Below are positions 27,836-37,147 of a stretch of 64,000 nucleotides of DNA, piece by piece. Source of the DNA: Aliishimia sp963721175 (lineage in GTDB: Bacteria; Pseudomonadota; Alphaproteobacteria; Rhodobacterales; Rhodobacteraceae); the NCBI GenBank assembly GCA_963721175.1, contig CAVRIG010000024.1, positions 1-64,000 on the forward strand. The letters are read 5' to 3'. The notes under the pieces are model-generated. The model searched no databases and was not told the origin of the DNA. It worked only from the letters and a program-made list of their open reading frames with translations. Numbering within the stretch: position 1 is the stretch's first letter; every line of letters begins with the position of its first letter. The translations under genes were made by a program, and so were the position numbers.

Positions 27836-28756
27836 TCAGTCCGCTTGGACGGAGTGAGAGCGGGCCAACTCGCGCAATCCGGCGGACATCATTTCCGAGA
27901 ACCGGCGGCCAAGGGATGTGCTGAAATGGCCGGCCCGCCGGACGATCCCCACTTCGCGGCGGAACCCGAAATCCTCCAATGTGAATTTTCCGAAAGCCTG
28001 GTATCCGGACGTCTGCAAGGTCAATTCCGGCGCGATGCTCAGATAGCGTGTGCCCGACAGGAACTGGCGGATCAGCAGGTCCGCGTTGGTCGTGACCTTG
28101 ACCTTGGGCTTCTGCTGCAGGGTCGAGAGGAAATAGGCGTCCAGCGCTGCACGGCCCGGTTCTTCGAGATCGGGCACGATCCATTCGCTGTCCCGGCATT
28201 TTTCTGGCGGAACGAGCTGCCCGGAAAAGGGGTGCTGCGGCGAACAGATGCCGACAAACGCGTCAGAAAAAAGCAGCTCCACGTCGAAGGCCGGGTCGGT
28301 CATCTCGTTGTTGGCCATGCCGAGATAGAACTCGATCCGATTCGCCAGAAGGGCCTGGCGCAGGTTGTGACCGTGATCGGTAATGACCGTGAACTGCACT
28401 TCGGGCACGGCGCGGTCGAGTTCGCGAATGGTGTCGCTGGCGATCTGGACGAAAGCCGCGCCCACTCCGATCGCCACGGTGCCCGACGATCCCGAGGCCA
28501 CCGCCGCCATCTCGGACCGGCTCTCTGCCATGTCATGCAACAAGCGGCGGGCATGGGGCTCCAGCGTCCGGGCAAAGGCGGTGGGCGTTACCCCGCGCGG
28601 CAGTCGTCGGAACAAGGCGACGCCATAGTAGGTCTCAAGCGCGCCAATACTCTTGCTCAGTGCAGGCTGACTTAGGTTCAGCTTGCGCGACGCTTCGAGC
28701 AGGCTGGCGCTTTCCAGCACGGCGATGAAATGAGTGTATTGGCGCAGATTGATCAT
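27836..28756 (-). CDS. LysR-family transcriptional regulator
   Basis: 306 residues from MINLRQYTHFIAVLESASLL. The N-terminal winged helix-turn-helix is LEASRKLNLSQPALSKSIGA then LETYYGVALFRRLPRGV. The substrate-binding domain starts near residue 90 (GTVAIGVGAAFVQIASDTIR). The ATG at 28756 is preferred to an upstream in-frame ATG because it begins at the canonical first helix. It is divergently transcribed from the CUT1 sugar-importer operon with 123 bases between, the classic LysR arrangement. It likely controls that operon in response to the imported sugar or a pathway intermediate. Confidence 0.9.
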   Translation of the reverse strand: MINLRQYTHFIAVLESASLLEASRKLNLSQPALSKSIGALETYYGVALFRRLPRGVTPTAFARTLEPHARRLLHDMAESRSEMAAVASGSSGTVAIGVGAAFVQIASDTIRELDRAVPEVQFTVITDHGHNLRQALLANRIEFYLGMANNEMTDPAFDVELLFSDAFVGICSPQHPFSGQLVPPEKCRDSEWIVPDLEEPGRAALDAYFLSTLQQKPKVKVTTNADLLIRQFLSGTRYLSIAPELTLQTSGYQAFGKFTLEDFGFRREVGIVRRAGHFSTSLGRRFSEMMSAGLRELARSHSVQAD

Positions 28757-28879
28757 TCTTTCATTCCCCGGGGTGCGGCGCACACCGATATAACGAAAAT
28801 CTTCATAAATGAACAAAAAAGAAGTTAGTAGTTTTACCTCGACGGAGGCACGATGCGCAGAGTTTCAAGGGAGGAAACC
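28757..28879. promoter_or_regulatory. divergent LysR/CUT1 intergenic region with operator-like palindrome
   Basis: Contains TTCATAAATGAA at 28802-28813 (TTCAT-AA-ATGAA), a perfect inverted repeat in an AT-rich stretch, plausible as the regulator's site. The ribosome site AAGGGAGGAA lies just before the ATG at 28880. Confidence 0.45.
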
Positions 28880-30226
28880 ATGGGCTTCACGCCGAATTCG
28901 CTGCGGGCGATTCCATTTGCCGTCGCCGCATCACTCGCCATCCTTGTCGCGCCTGAAGGCCGGGCGCAGACGCAGGAACCGATCAACATCGTCATCAACC
29001 AGTCGCCCTGGTTGGAGGGCTTTGCCAATATCGTCGATCTCTACGAAGAGCAGACCGGCAATTCCGTCACGCTCGACGTGAACCCCTATGCCGGCAGCCT
29101 GGAAAAGCAGCGCAACGCCGTGCGCGCCAGCGAAAGCGAATACGACCTCCTGATCGTCAACGGCATCTTCTATCCCGAGATGTATCAGGGCGGGTTCCTC
29201 GAACCGTTGACAAACATCGACCCTGATTTCGCACTCGATCCGCAGGTCTACACCTTCGACGACACGGTGTATTACGACAGCGAGAACAAGACGGTGAACG
29301 CCGAGACCGGCGACCTGCTGACCATCCCGGTCAACCCCAACATCACGATGATGTTCTACCGTGCCGACCTTTACGAAAAGCACGGGCTGGAGATCCCCGG
29401 GACCTGGGAAGACCTGCTGGCCAATGCCAAGGCCATCCAGGAGGCCGAGGGCATGGTCGGCATGATGCAGCGCGCCGCGCGGGCGACCATCTCGATCAGT
29501 TGGGACTACTGGCCCTACTTGAACAGCTACGGCGGTTCGCTCTTCCGGGACGAGGGCAACGGAGATTTCTTCGTGACGCTGAACAGCCTCGAGGCGCTTG
29601 AGGCGCTGAAAATGTACCTGCGTATCGCCGAAGAAGCCGGCCCGCCGAACCCCGCCTCGATGGACCAGGCGACGCTGATCCAGTATCTCGTGACCAGTCA
29701 GGCGGCACATGCGATCCTGCCGGTAGCCGCGCAGTCGCAGATGGATGACCCCAACAAGTCCGCCGTGGTGGGCAAGATCGGTTACATGAACCTGCCTGCG
29801 GGTCCGGGCGGCGAACCGGCGCCCGCGATCGGCCATTGGCTGGGCGGAATACCCAAGAATATTCCCGACGCACGCAAGCAGGCGGCGCTGGCCTTCCTCG
29901 ACTGGTTCCAGCAGCCCGAAACCCAAATTGCCTACGCCGAGATGGGCGGTTCACCGGTCAGCGCGGCGGCCTATGAGGGCGACTTCGCCGAGCAACCCGA
30001 GAACCGCTACATGCCGGTGATGCGCGAGGCGCTGCCCACCGCGCGCCGCATGTGGACCATCCCCGAGGGCGCCGAGATCGTCGCCGTGACCGAGGTCGGT
30101 CTCAACCGTGCCGTGGCCGGAGAGATCGGCGCGGTGGAGGCGCTGAACTCGATGGCGGCGGAGATCGAGAAGATCATGCAGGATGCGGGTTACGAAACCG
30201 GCCGCCTGCCCGATCTGACCGAGTGA
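28880..30226 (+). CDS. CUT1 ABC sugar-binding protein
   Basis: About 448 residues, MalE/UgpB-like extracellular solute-binding protein (family 1). The signal peptide is MGFTPNSLRAIPFAVAASLA to about GRAQ. The mature protein starts with INIVINQSPWLEGFANIVDL and includes IPVNPNITMMFYRADLYEKH and the hinge/ligand region GHWLGGIPKNIPDARKQAAL. The start is fixed by AAGGGAGGAA upstream of ATG. It is first in an operon with two permeases, a DUF4432 protein, a sulfatase and an ATPase. The ligand is inferred to be a sulfated or fucose-type sugar. Confidence 0.92.
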   Translation: MGFTPNSLRAIPFAVAASLAILVAPEGRAQTQEPINIVINQSPWLEGFANIVDLYEEQTGNSVTLDVNPYAGSLEKQRNAVRASESEYDLLIVNGIFYPEMYQGGFLEPLTNIDPDFALDPQVYTFDDTVYYDSENKTVNAETGDLLTIPVNPNITMMFYRADLYEKHGLEIPGTWEDLLANAKAIQEAEGMVGMMQRAARATISISWDYWPYLNSYGGSLFRDEGNGDFFVTLNSLEALEALKMYLRIAEEAGPPNPASMDQATLIQYLVTSQAAHAILPVAAQSQMDDPNKSAVVGKIGYMNLPAGPGGEPAPAIGHWLGGIPKNIPDARKQAALAFLDWFQQPETQIAYAEMGGSPVSAAAYEGDFAEQPENRYMPVMREALPTARRMWTIPEGAEIVAVTEVGLNRAVAGEIGAVEALNSMAAEIEKIMQDAGYETGRLPDLTE

Positions 30227-30250
30227 TCGCGGTGCGACCCGACACCTGAA

Positions 30251-30283
30251 CACGACGGGCCGTCCCACAGCCGGCCCGCCGTG
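30251..30283 (+). terminator. intra-operon hairpin after binding-protein gene
   Basis: CACGACGGGCCG and CGGCCCGCCGTG pair with one mismatch around a short loop. There is no T run, so it fits a 3'-stabilising or attenuating hairpin that keeps the binding protein more abundant than the permeases. Confidence 0.55.
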
Positions 30284-30352
30284 ACAAGACCTGCAACCGG
30301 CCCGTCCCGCCAACATCCACAGGCGGTGCAGCCCAAATCATCCGGACATGAC

Positions 30353-31231
30353 ATGGCAACGCTCAAAGCCAGCGGCCCGGTCAGAGTAATGACCGTCCTG
30401 CCGGCCCTTGTTTTCCTCGTCCTGCTGTCGGCGCTGCCGCTGGCCAACCTGTTGGCGCTCAGCTTTGCCAAGGTCACCTGGGCCGAGGGCAGCGCCCAAT
30501 GGGATTGGGTCGGCCTCGCGAACTACCGCGCCCTGGCCGAGGACGCGCTTTTCAAGGCGGGGATCCTGAACACGTTGATCCTGGTCGTGGTCGCCACGAC
30601 CTTGCAGGTGGCAATCGGGCTGGGCCTCGCGCTGATCTGCTCGCGGCTCGGGCACAGCGCCAAAGCCTATCGCACCCTGTTCCTTCTGCCGATCCTGATC
30701 CCCGGCATCATCATCGGCGCGATCTGGAAGCTGATGTACAACACGCAATTCGGCATCATCAACCAGACGCTCGGGCTGGTCGGCATCGGGCCGGTGGACT
30801 GGCTGGGCTCGTCCTCGCTGGCGCTGGGTTCGGTGATCGCAGTGGATGTCTGGCACTGGACACCGTTTTCCTTCCTGCTGCTGCTGGCCGCGGTCGAGGC
30901 ATTGCCACGCGACGTCTTCGAAGCGGCGCAGATCGATGGGGCCGGGGCCTGGCGCACGTTCCGAAGGATCACCCTGCCGCTCTTGTGGCCCGCGATCTTC
31001 ACCACGTTCGTGTTCCGCGCGATCATCGCCTTCAAGGTCTTCGACGAGGTCTACCTGCTGACCGGCGGCGGTCCGGGCACCTCGACACAGGTTATCAGCT
31101 TCACGATCTACCAGCGTTTCTTCGTGCAGGACAGCGCCGGCTACGGCGCGGCAATGTCGGTCTTTGTCATGTTCCTCGTGGCCCTGGTGATCGGTGTCGC
31201 GATGACTCGCCAGAAAGCGAGGACCCAGTGA
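30353..31231 (+). CDS. CUT1 ABC sugar permease (MalF/UgpA-like)
   Basis: About 292 residues with six predicted transmembrane helices (e.g. LPALVFLVLLSALPLANLLA, ILIPGIIIGAIWKLMYN). The EAA loop is EALPRDVFEAAQIDGAGAWR followed by TFRRITLPLLWPA, which docks on the ATPase. The ATG at 30353 is chosen over 30281 because it sits just before the first helix. Its stop overlaps the next gene's GTG start. Confidence 0.92.
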   Translation: MATLKASGPVRVMTVLPALVFLVLLSALPLANLLALSFAKVTWAEGSAQWDWVGLANYRALAEDALFKAGILNTLILVVVATTLQVAIGLGLALICSRLGHSAKAYRTLFLLPILIPGIIIGAIWKLMYNTQFGIINQTLGLVGIGPVDWLGSSSLALGSVIAVDVWHWTPFSFLLLLAAVEALPRDVFEAAQIDGAGAWRTFRRITLPLLWPAIFTTFVFRAIIAFKVFDEVYLLTGGGPGTSTQVISFTIYQRFFVQDSAGYGAAMSVFVMFLVALVIGVAMTRQKARTQ

Positions 31232-32076
31232 GCGTGTCCGCCCGCCGCTTCACCTCGCGCCGCATGGTGACCCTTGTCCTGCATGGCGCGCTGATGGCCG
31301 CCGCCGTGCTGACGCTCGGCCCCTTCCTCTGGATCGCTCTGGCCTCGCTGAAGACACAGATCGCGCTCTTGATGGGAACGGTCACCTTCAAGCCGGTCTC
31401 GATGAACTATTCGGAGGTGTTGTTCGGCAACACCTCGACCTTCACACGCAACTTCCTGAATTCGGTCATCGTCGCCTCGGTCAGCACGGTGATCGCACTG
31501 AGCGTCGGCTTCCTTGCGGGCTATTCGCTGCTCCGGATGCGCTGGCCGCGATCGGTGGTGAACCTGTTCCTGATGTGGGCGGTGGTGTTCAACCTCGTGC
31601 CGCCGGTCACGCTGGCCGGGGCCTGGTACGAGGTGTTCCGCATGGTCGGCATGACCAACACCCTCACCGCGCTGATCCTTGCCCATACCACGCTGCACCT
31701 GCCGATGGCGCTGTGGCTGCTGTCTTCGTTCCTGCGCGAGATTCCGACAGAACTGGAAGAGGCCGCCGTGGTCGATGGCGCGGGCTTCGTCCGGCTGATG
31801 CGCCGCGTTGTGGTGCCGATCATGATGCCGGGGCTGGTCTCCACTGGCATCCTGATCTTCATCTTCTCGTGGAACGAGTTTCCGGTGGCGCTGGCGCTGA
31901 CCAACAACCAGTCGGCGACCGTGCCGGTGGGCATCGCCAAGTTCGCCCAGGAAAACGAGATCAAGTACACCCAGATGGCCGCGGCCTCGGTCCTGTCGGC
32001 GATCCCGGCGCTCTTGGTCCTGATCTTCTGTCAGCGCTTCATCGTGAAGGGGCTGACGGCCGGGGCGGTGAAATGA
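31228..32076 (+). CDS. CUT1 ABC sugar permease (MalG/UgpE-like)
   Basis: 282 residues with six helices. The EAA loop is EIPTELEEAAVVDGAGFVRL followed by MRRVVVPIMMPG. The ending FCQRFIVKGLTAGAVK is the standard MalG-type C-terminus. The start is a GTG overlapping the preceding stop (GTGA), and another GTG at 31234 is possible. It forms the inner-membrane channel with the 30353 protein. Confidence 0.92.
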   Translation: MSVSARRFTSRRMVTLVLHGALMAAAVLTLGPFLWIALASLKTQIALLMGTVTFKPVSMNYSEVLFGNTSTFTRNFLNSVIVASVSTVIALSVGFLAGYSLLRMRWPRSVVNLFLMWAVVFNLVPPVTLAGAWYEVFRMVGMTNTLTALILAHTTLHLPMALWLLSSFLREIPTELEEAAVVDGAGFVRLMRRVVVPIMMPGLVSTGILIFIFSWNEFPVALALTNNQSATVPVGIAKFAQENEIKYTQMAAASVLSAIPALLVLIFCQRFIVKGLTAGAVK

Positions 32077-33113
32077 GCCCCACTCTGACGGAGCTGCGCC
32101 GCCGCCATGCCAGCCTCGACGCCTATGCCGGCACCCGGCTGGTGACGCTCGAGGACGGGCCGGGGCGCGGGTTGCGGGTGATCGAGATGCGCTCGGGCGG
32201 CGGGTTGGAGGCCGAGATCATCGTCGACCGAACCTTCGACATCGGGAGGCTGTCCCTGCAGGGCGAAACGCTGTCCTGGCACACCCCGAACTGCGACCGC
32301 CATCCGGCGCTGATCGATGCGCAGGACGAGGGCGGGCAGGGCTACCTGCGCGGGCTCTCGGGGTTCCTGTCGACCTGCGGTTTCGACCACATCCGCCAGC
32401 CCGAAATCGAAGCGCCGCGGGACCTGCCGCTCTATCCCGGCGCGGAAATCGCCTATCCGCTGCACGGTCACGGCGCGCACCAACCCGCCCGCCTGATCGG
32501 CCACGGTCTGTGCGAGGAAAGCGAGGTGCCGCATCTGTGGTGCGAGGGCGAGGTGGTCCAGTCGATGACCTTCCGCGGCGCGCTCCGCCTGAGGCGGCGG
32601 ATCGAGATGCCGCTGGGCGAGCGCGTTCTGCGCATTCGGGACCGGGTGGACAATATCGGTCCGCACCCGGCGCCGTGCATGATGCTCTATCACTTCAACC
32701 TCGGTCATCCGCTGGTGGATGCCGAAAGCAGTCTGGACCCGGGCGGCGCCGAAGAGCTTTGGCAAAATGCGCCGCATAACTTGACGTCGCCTTTCGGCCC
32801 GCCTGTCGACGGACGCCTGTCCGAAATCTCGATCCTCCGTCCGCAGGCCCCCGGCATGGCCGCGTGCCGTCTGACCAACCCGGCCCGCGGGCTGGATCTC
32901 TCGATCGCGTTCGACACCGCAAGCCTGCCTTGCCTGCAATTGCTGCGACTGCGCGGCGCAGGCTACTACATGGCCGGTATCGAGCCCTGCTCGACGGTGC
33001 ACCGCAGTCGGCAGGCGGCGCGGGAGGCTGGCGAACTGCGCGTCCTCGCACCAGGCGAGGGATGCGATTTCGCCCTCGATGTTGCGCTCACGCGAACCAA
33101 TCCACTTTTCTGA
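32073..33113 (+). CDS. DUF4432 / aldose-1-epimerase-like protein
   Basis: 346 residues, galactose-mutarotase-like beta-sandwich. Segments include RGLRVIEMRSGGGLEAEIIV then DRTFDIGRLSLQGETLSWHT, the HGHGAHQPARLIGHG His-rich stretch, MLYHFNLGHPLVDAES, and GAGYYMAGIEPCSTVH near the end. Family members are proposed to act on sugar anomers or related carbohydrate intermediates. The gene overlaps the permease stop (ATGA) and precedes the sulfatase, so it probably prepares the same imported sugar. Confidence 0.8.
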   Translation: MSPTLTELRRRHASLDAYAGTRLVTLEDGPGRGLRVIEMRSGGGLEAEIIVDRTFDIGRLSLQGETLSWHTPNCDRHPALIDAQDEGGQGYLRGLSGFLSTCGFDHIRQPEIEAPRDLPLYPGAEIAYPLHGHGAHQPARLIGHGLCEESEVPHLWCEGEVVQSMTFRGALRLRRRIEMPLGERVLRIRDRVDNIGPHPAPCMMLYHFNLGHPLVDAESSLDPGGAEELWQNAPHNLTSPFGPPVDGRLSEISILRPQAPGMAACRLTNPARGLDLSIAFDTASLPCLQLLRLRGAGYYMAGIEPCSTVHRSRQAAREAGELRVLAPGEGCDFALDVALTRTNPLF

Positions 33114-33126
33114 AGGCCTGACCATC

Positions 33127-34657
33127 ATGCGTGCGATCTTCGTCCTCTTCGACACCCTGAACCGGCACTACCTGGAGCCCTATGGCGGCACGGTCATGGA
33201 AACCCCCAACTTCCGGCGTCTCGCGGACCGTTCGGTGCGGTTCGACAATCACTATGTCGGCTCGCTGCCCTGCATGCCGGCGCGGCGCGATCTGCAGACC
33301 GGGCGGCTGAACTTCCTGCACCGCAGCTGGGGGCCGCTGGAGCCGTTCGACGTGGCAATGACGGAGGTGATGAAGAAAGCTGGCATCTACAGCCACATGA
33401 TCACCGATCATTATCACTACCTGGAAGTGGGCGGGGCCGGCTATCTCAACGCATTCAGCAGTTTCGAAATGATGCGCGGGCAGGAGGGCGACCGCTGGAA
33501 GGCCGAACTGAACCCGCCGCTGGACGACTGGCGGGCGGCCTACCACCCGGCCCAGTTCAGCGACAAGCCCGGCGACATGCGCTACCACAACATGGTCAAC
33601 CGGGCGGAGCGGAAAGGCGAGCGTGACTTCTCCTCGGTCCAATGCTTCGACAACGGCTGCGAGTTCCTCGACCGCAACCATACCGCCGACAACTGGTTCC
33701 TTCAGATCGAAACCTTCGACCCCCACGAACCCTTCGACGCGCCGACGCGTCTGAAGGAGAAATTCGCCTCCGGCTGGGACGGCCCGGTCCGCGACTGGCC
33801 CCCCTATGCGCGCGTGACCGAGGAGGAGGCCGAAGCCGACGAGATGCGCGCCAATTACAAGGCGCTGCTGGCCCATTGCGACGAACAGCTCGGCCGCCTT
33901 CTGGACAAGATGGATGCGCTGGGGATGTGGGAGGACACGATGTTGATCGTCTCGACTGACCACGGCTACCTGACAGGCGAACATGGCTGGTGGGCCAAGA
34001 ACAGGATGCCCGCCTATCAGGAGATCGCGCATATCCCGCTTTTCATTCACCACCCGGCGCATGCGGACCGGGACGGGACGGCCCATGCCGGCCTGTTCCA
34101 GACCCCCGACCTGATGCCAACGCTCCTCGAGGCCTTCGGCTGCGAGGTGCCGGGCGCGGTGCGCGGCCGGTCGCTGCTGCCCGCGCTGGCGGACCGGGAC
34201 GACCCCGGCCACGCGGCGGTGATCTTCGGCTATTTCGGCGGGGCGGTGAATGTCACCGACGGGCGACACATGTTTTTCCGTTATCCCGCCGAATATGCTG
34301 GAACAGGAGCTTTATCAATATACGCTGATGCCCAGCCACATGTTGGTCCCTTTCGGCAGGGAGGAACTGTCAGTCGCGAACCTGACCGCGGATTTGGATT
34401 TCGCCACGGGCTACCCCGTTCTGAAAGTTCCGGTCATGCCGTCCTCGGCCTGGTACCAGTCACATGGTCCAGCGGTGATGGAGCCCAACGGCTCGCTGCT
34501 TTTCGATGTCGAGACGGACCCCGGGCAACAGGCCAAGATGGACGACCCGGCGGCCGAGGCGCGCATGACGGACCTGCTCTTTTCCGAATTGCTGCGGCAG
34601 AACGCGCCATCAGAAGCCTATGGCCGGCTTGGCCTGAACTTCCACGAGGAGGCGTGA
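33127..34657 (+). CDS. type I (formylglycine) sulfatase, cytoplasmic
   Basis: About 510 residues. It starts MRAIFVLFDTLNRHYLEPYG with metal-ligand Asp9. The sulfatase signature Cys-Met-Pro-Ala-Arg is at residues 49-53, and Cys49 is the predicted formylglycine. The second metal site is STDHGYLTGEHGWW, with DPHEPFDAPTRLKEKF in between. There is no signal peptide, so desulfation would occur in the cytoplasm after import. A one-base insertion in a C run near 34286 shifts the last ~120 residues. The C-terminal part (NMLEQELYQYTLMPSHM, LFDVETDPGQQAKM) is conserved in family S1. The matching activating enzyme is at 45468. Confidence 0.92.
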
Positions 34658-34658
34658 C

Positions 34659-35726
34659 ATGGCGCGCGTGACCATTCGCAACCTGCGCAAGGCCTTCGGC
34701 GCGGTAGAAGTCCTTCACGGCCTCGATTTCGACATTGCGGATGGCGAGTTCATCGCCGTGCTCGGCGAAAGCGGCTGTGGCAAATCCACCTTCCTGCGCA
34801 TCGTTGCGGGGCTCGAGGATGCCACGTCGGGCGAGATCGACATAGACGACCGCGATGTGACCCACCTGACACCGAAGGAGCGCGACATCGCAATGGTCTT
34901 CCAGACCTACGCGCTTTACCCGCACATGACGGTGCGCGAGAATATCGAGTTCCCGCTGGAGGTGCTGGGCCAGTCGCGCGAGGAACGCAGGAGACGCTCC
35001 GACAATGCCGCGGACCTGCTGAACCTGACACCCTACCTGGATCGCAAACCGCGGGACCTGTCCGGCGGGCAGCGCCAGCGGGTGTCGATGGCCCGCGCCA
35101 TCGTACGCGAGCCCAAGGTTTTTCTGTTCGACGAACCGCTGAGCAACCTCGACGCCAAGCTTCGGGTGCAGATGCGAGGCGAGATCCGGCGGTTGCAACA
35201 GCGCCTCGGCGTGACGGCGATCTATGTGACCCACGATCAGGTCGAGGCGTTGACCATGGCCGATCGTGTAATGCTTCTGAACGGCGGCCGGATCGAGCAG
35301 TTCGCGCCGCCGCTCGAGCTTTACGACCGGCCCGCCAGTGTCTTTACCGCCGGTTTCATCGGCAGCCCGCCGATGAACCTCGTCGATGCCTCGGTCGTGG
35401 CGCCGGGGCAGATCGTCGCGCTCGGCGCGGAGTTCGCGGTTGCGGCGGGGCAGATGCAGGTGGTGACGCTGGGCTTCCGGCCCGAGCATCTCGAGGTGTC
35501 GGAGAGCGGCGGGGGACAGTTCACCGGCCGCGTCGAGAGCGCGGAAAACACCGGTGATCGCCTGATCCTTGCCGTCGAAGTGGATGGACAGCTTCTGAAT
35601 GTCAGCATGTCGGAGAGGCGCAGCCTGAAACCCGGCGACACCGTCAACCTTACCCTGCCGCCGTCGCGGCTGCATCTCTTCGACAGGCAAACCGGACGGC
35701 GGATCGAAACCGGCCCGCACGGCTGA
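34659..35726 (+). CDS. CUT1 ABC ATPase (UgpC/MalK family)
   Basis: 355 residues. Walker A is GESGCGKST (~37-45), signature LSGGQRQRVSMARAI, Walker B VFLFDEPLSNLD, and switch-region His in YVTHDQVEALTMADR. A C-terminal OB/TOBE regulatory domain follows (TLGFRPEHLEVSESGGGQFT). It powers the importer made by 28880, 30353 and 31228. The gene starts one base after the sulfatase stop, so the sulfatase is truly inside the importer operon. Confidence 0.95.
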   Translation: MARVTIRNLRKAFGAVEVLHGLDFDIADGEFIAVLGESGCGKSTFLRIVAGLEDATSGEIDIDDRDVTHLTPKERDIAMVFQTYALYPHMTVRENIEFPLEVLGQSREERRRRSDNAADLLNLTPYLDRKPRDLSGGQRQRVSMARAIVREPKVFLFDEPLSNLDAKLRVQMRGEIRRLQQRLGVTAIYVTHDQVEALTMADRVMLLNGGRIEQFAPPLELYDRPASVFTAGFIGSPPMNLVDASVVAPGQIVALGAEFAVAAGQMQVVTLGFRPEHLEVSESGGGQFTGRVESAENTGDRLILAVEVDGQLLNVSMSERRSLKPGDTVNLTLPPSRLHLFDRQTGRRIETGPHG

Positions 35727-35791
35727 AGCTGTGGCTGCATGGCGGGCCCGATGTTAGGCTGCGCGTGAAACCCACGCAGAACGGATATCCA

Positions 35792-36229
35792 ATGCTCAAG
35801 ACCATCGACCCGCTGCTCGGCCCGGATCTTCTGCGCGTGCTGGCGCTCATGGGGCACGGCGACGAGATCGCGATCGTGGATGCCAATTTTCCGGCGCAAT
35901 CGATCGCGGCCCGCACCGTCCACGGGACCGCGCTGCGCATCGATTGCGACGCGCGGCGGGCGCTTGAGGCGGTTCTGTCGCTGATGCCTCTGGACGGCCA
36001 CGAGCCGCACCCGGTCCTGACCATGCAGGTGGTGGGCGATGCCTCTGCCGTGCCCGAGGTCGTCGACGCGGCCTTGCCCCTCCTGCGGGCGGAGGGCGTC
36101 GAGCCGACCTCTCTCGAGCGGTTTGCCTTCTATGACCGGGCAAGGGCGAGTTTCGCCATCCTGCGCTGCGCCGAAACCCGGCCCTATGGCAACTTCATCC
36201 TGCGCAAGGGCGTGGTGAACCTCGGTTAG
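35792..36229 (+). CDS. fucU: RbsD/FucU-family sugar mutarotase
   Basis: About 145 residues from MLKTIDPLLGPDLLRVLALM. Key features are GHGDEIAIVDANFPAQS (the catalytic His and Asp region of FucU) and FAFYDRARASFAILRCAETR then PYGNFILRKGVV, the conserved C-terminal Tyr/Asn segment. It interconverts L-fucose (or ribose/galactose-type) anomers. An upstream ATG at 35765 is possible. Its stop overlaps the convergent IclR gene by four bases. The neighbours favour an L-fucose mutarotase role. Confidence 0.85.
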   Translation: MLKTIDPLLGPDLLRVLALMGHGDEIAIVDANFPAQSIAARTVHGTALRIDCDARRALEAVLSLMPLDGHEPHPVLTMQVVGDASAVPEVVDAALPLLRAEGVEPTSLERFAFYDRARASFAILRCAETRPYGNFILRKGVVNLG

Positions 36230-37023
36230 CCGCGATTGCGCAGCGACAGGCTCTCGGCGAGACGGATCAGGCTTTGCAGCGCGGCGCCGCGCCGCGCATC
36301 GCCCGGATCGTCTCCTGGGCGGTCGAGATAGGCACAGGTCAGCGCCGCCACGGCGCTGCCGTTTGGTCCGGCGACGGGCACGCTCAGATCGGTGACGCCC
36401 ACCACCTGGGCCGAGGGGCCCACCCGGAAGCCCTGAGCGCGGACGGCATTCAGTTCGTCCTGCACTGCGGGGAGGCGAGCTTGGCCGTCCTCGATTCCCC
36501 AAAAGGCAAGCGTCTCTTCCAGACGCTCCGGATCCTGAAAGGCCAGCAGCGTCAGGCCGGAGCCCGTGTTGAACAGGTCCATCCGCGCGCCGACGCGGGC
36601 TCGGAACTCCCAGTGCGAGACGGCACTCGCCTGGGCCAGGATGACGGCGGTGGCATGTTCGGGAATGGCCAGATGCAGCGATTGCTGCTGGTTGATGGCA
36701 AAGGTGTCCATGCCGGGCTGCGCCTGTGCCACCAGGCGCCGCTCGGGCGGATGGCCGGTCGCCACTAGAAACAGCTTCATCGTCAGGGCGAACCGGTCGC
36801 CGCCGTCAAGCCGGGTGACATAGCCCCGTGCCACAAGCCGTTCCAGCATCCGGTACATCTGCGAGGCGCTGACGCCGAGGGCATCGCAGATCTCGGCGCG
36901 GGTAAGCCCGCGCACCTCGTCTGCCAGTGCCTCGAGAATATCGAGACCCCGATCAAGCGCCGGAGCTCTGTAGCGCTCCGCGGTTCCTGTGAACTCGCCG
37001 GTGTCCTGTCCTGTCTGTGCCAT
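36226..37023 (-). CDS. IclR-family transcriptional regulator
   Basis: 265 residues. The helix-turn-helix is at ~25-80 (LDRGLDILEALADEVRGLTR, AEICDALGVSASQMYRMLER) and the effector domain follows from ~100 (LHLAIPEHATAVILAQASAV, FNTGSGLTLLAFQ). It is divergent from the SDR gene that opens the second catabolic operon, so it is a likely repressor or activator of the fucose-oxidation genes. It is the second regulator in this island beside the LysR at 27836. Confidence 0.9.
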   Translation of the reverse strand: MAQTGQDTGEFTGTAERYRAPALDRGLDILEALADEVRGLTRAEICDALGVSASQMYRMLERLVARGYVTRLDGGDRFALTMKLFLVATGHPPERRLVAQAQPGMDTFAINQQQSLHLAIPEHATAVILAQASAVSHWEFRARVGARMDLFNTGSGLTLLAFQDPERLEETLAFWGIEDGQARLPAVQDELNAVRAQGFRVGPSAQVVGVTDLSVPVAGPNGSAVAALTCAYLDRPGDDPGDARRGAALQSLIRLAESLSLRNRG

Positions 37024-37147
37024 TGCGTAATCCCGATCTGCCCCATGCGGTCCTGCGGATGCCCGGAAGTCAAGCGCAGGGTTGACACTATGTTCGTATA
37101 TAGATTATGTCACCAAATATGAATATGGAATATCTGACAGGAAATCG
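37024..37147. promoter_or_regulatory. divergent IclR/SDR promoter region
   Basis: A sharply AT-rich block. TTGACA at 37082-37087 fits a -35 element with a weak -10 near 37104-37110 on the plus strand. The repeats ATATGAATATGGAATAT just downstream could be the regulator site. A weak ribosome site (GACAGGAA) precedes ATG 37148. Confidence 0.45.

Noticed and set aside
37082..37147. Upstream in-frame start for the SDR
   Set aside because: The stretch is AT-rich promoter DNA and adds residues (YIDYVTKYEYGI...) not found at SDR N-termini.
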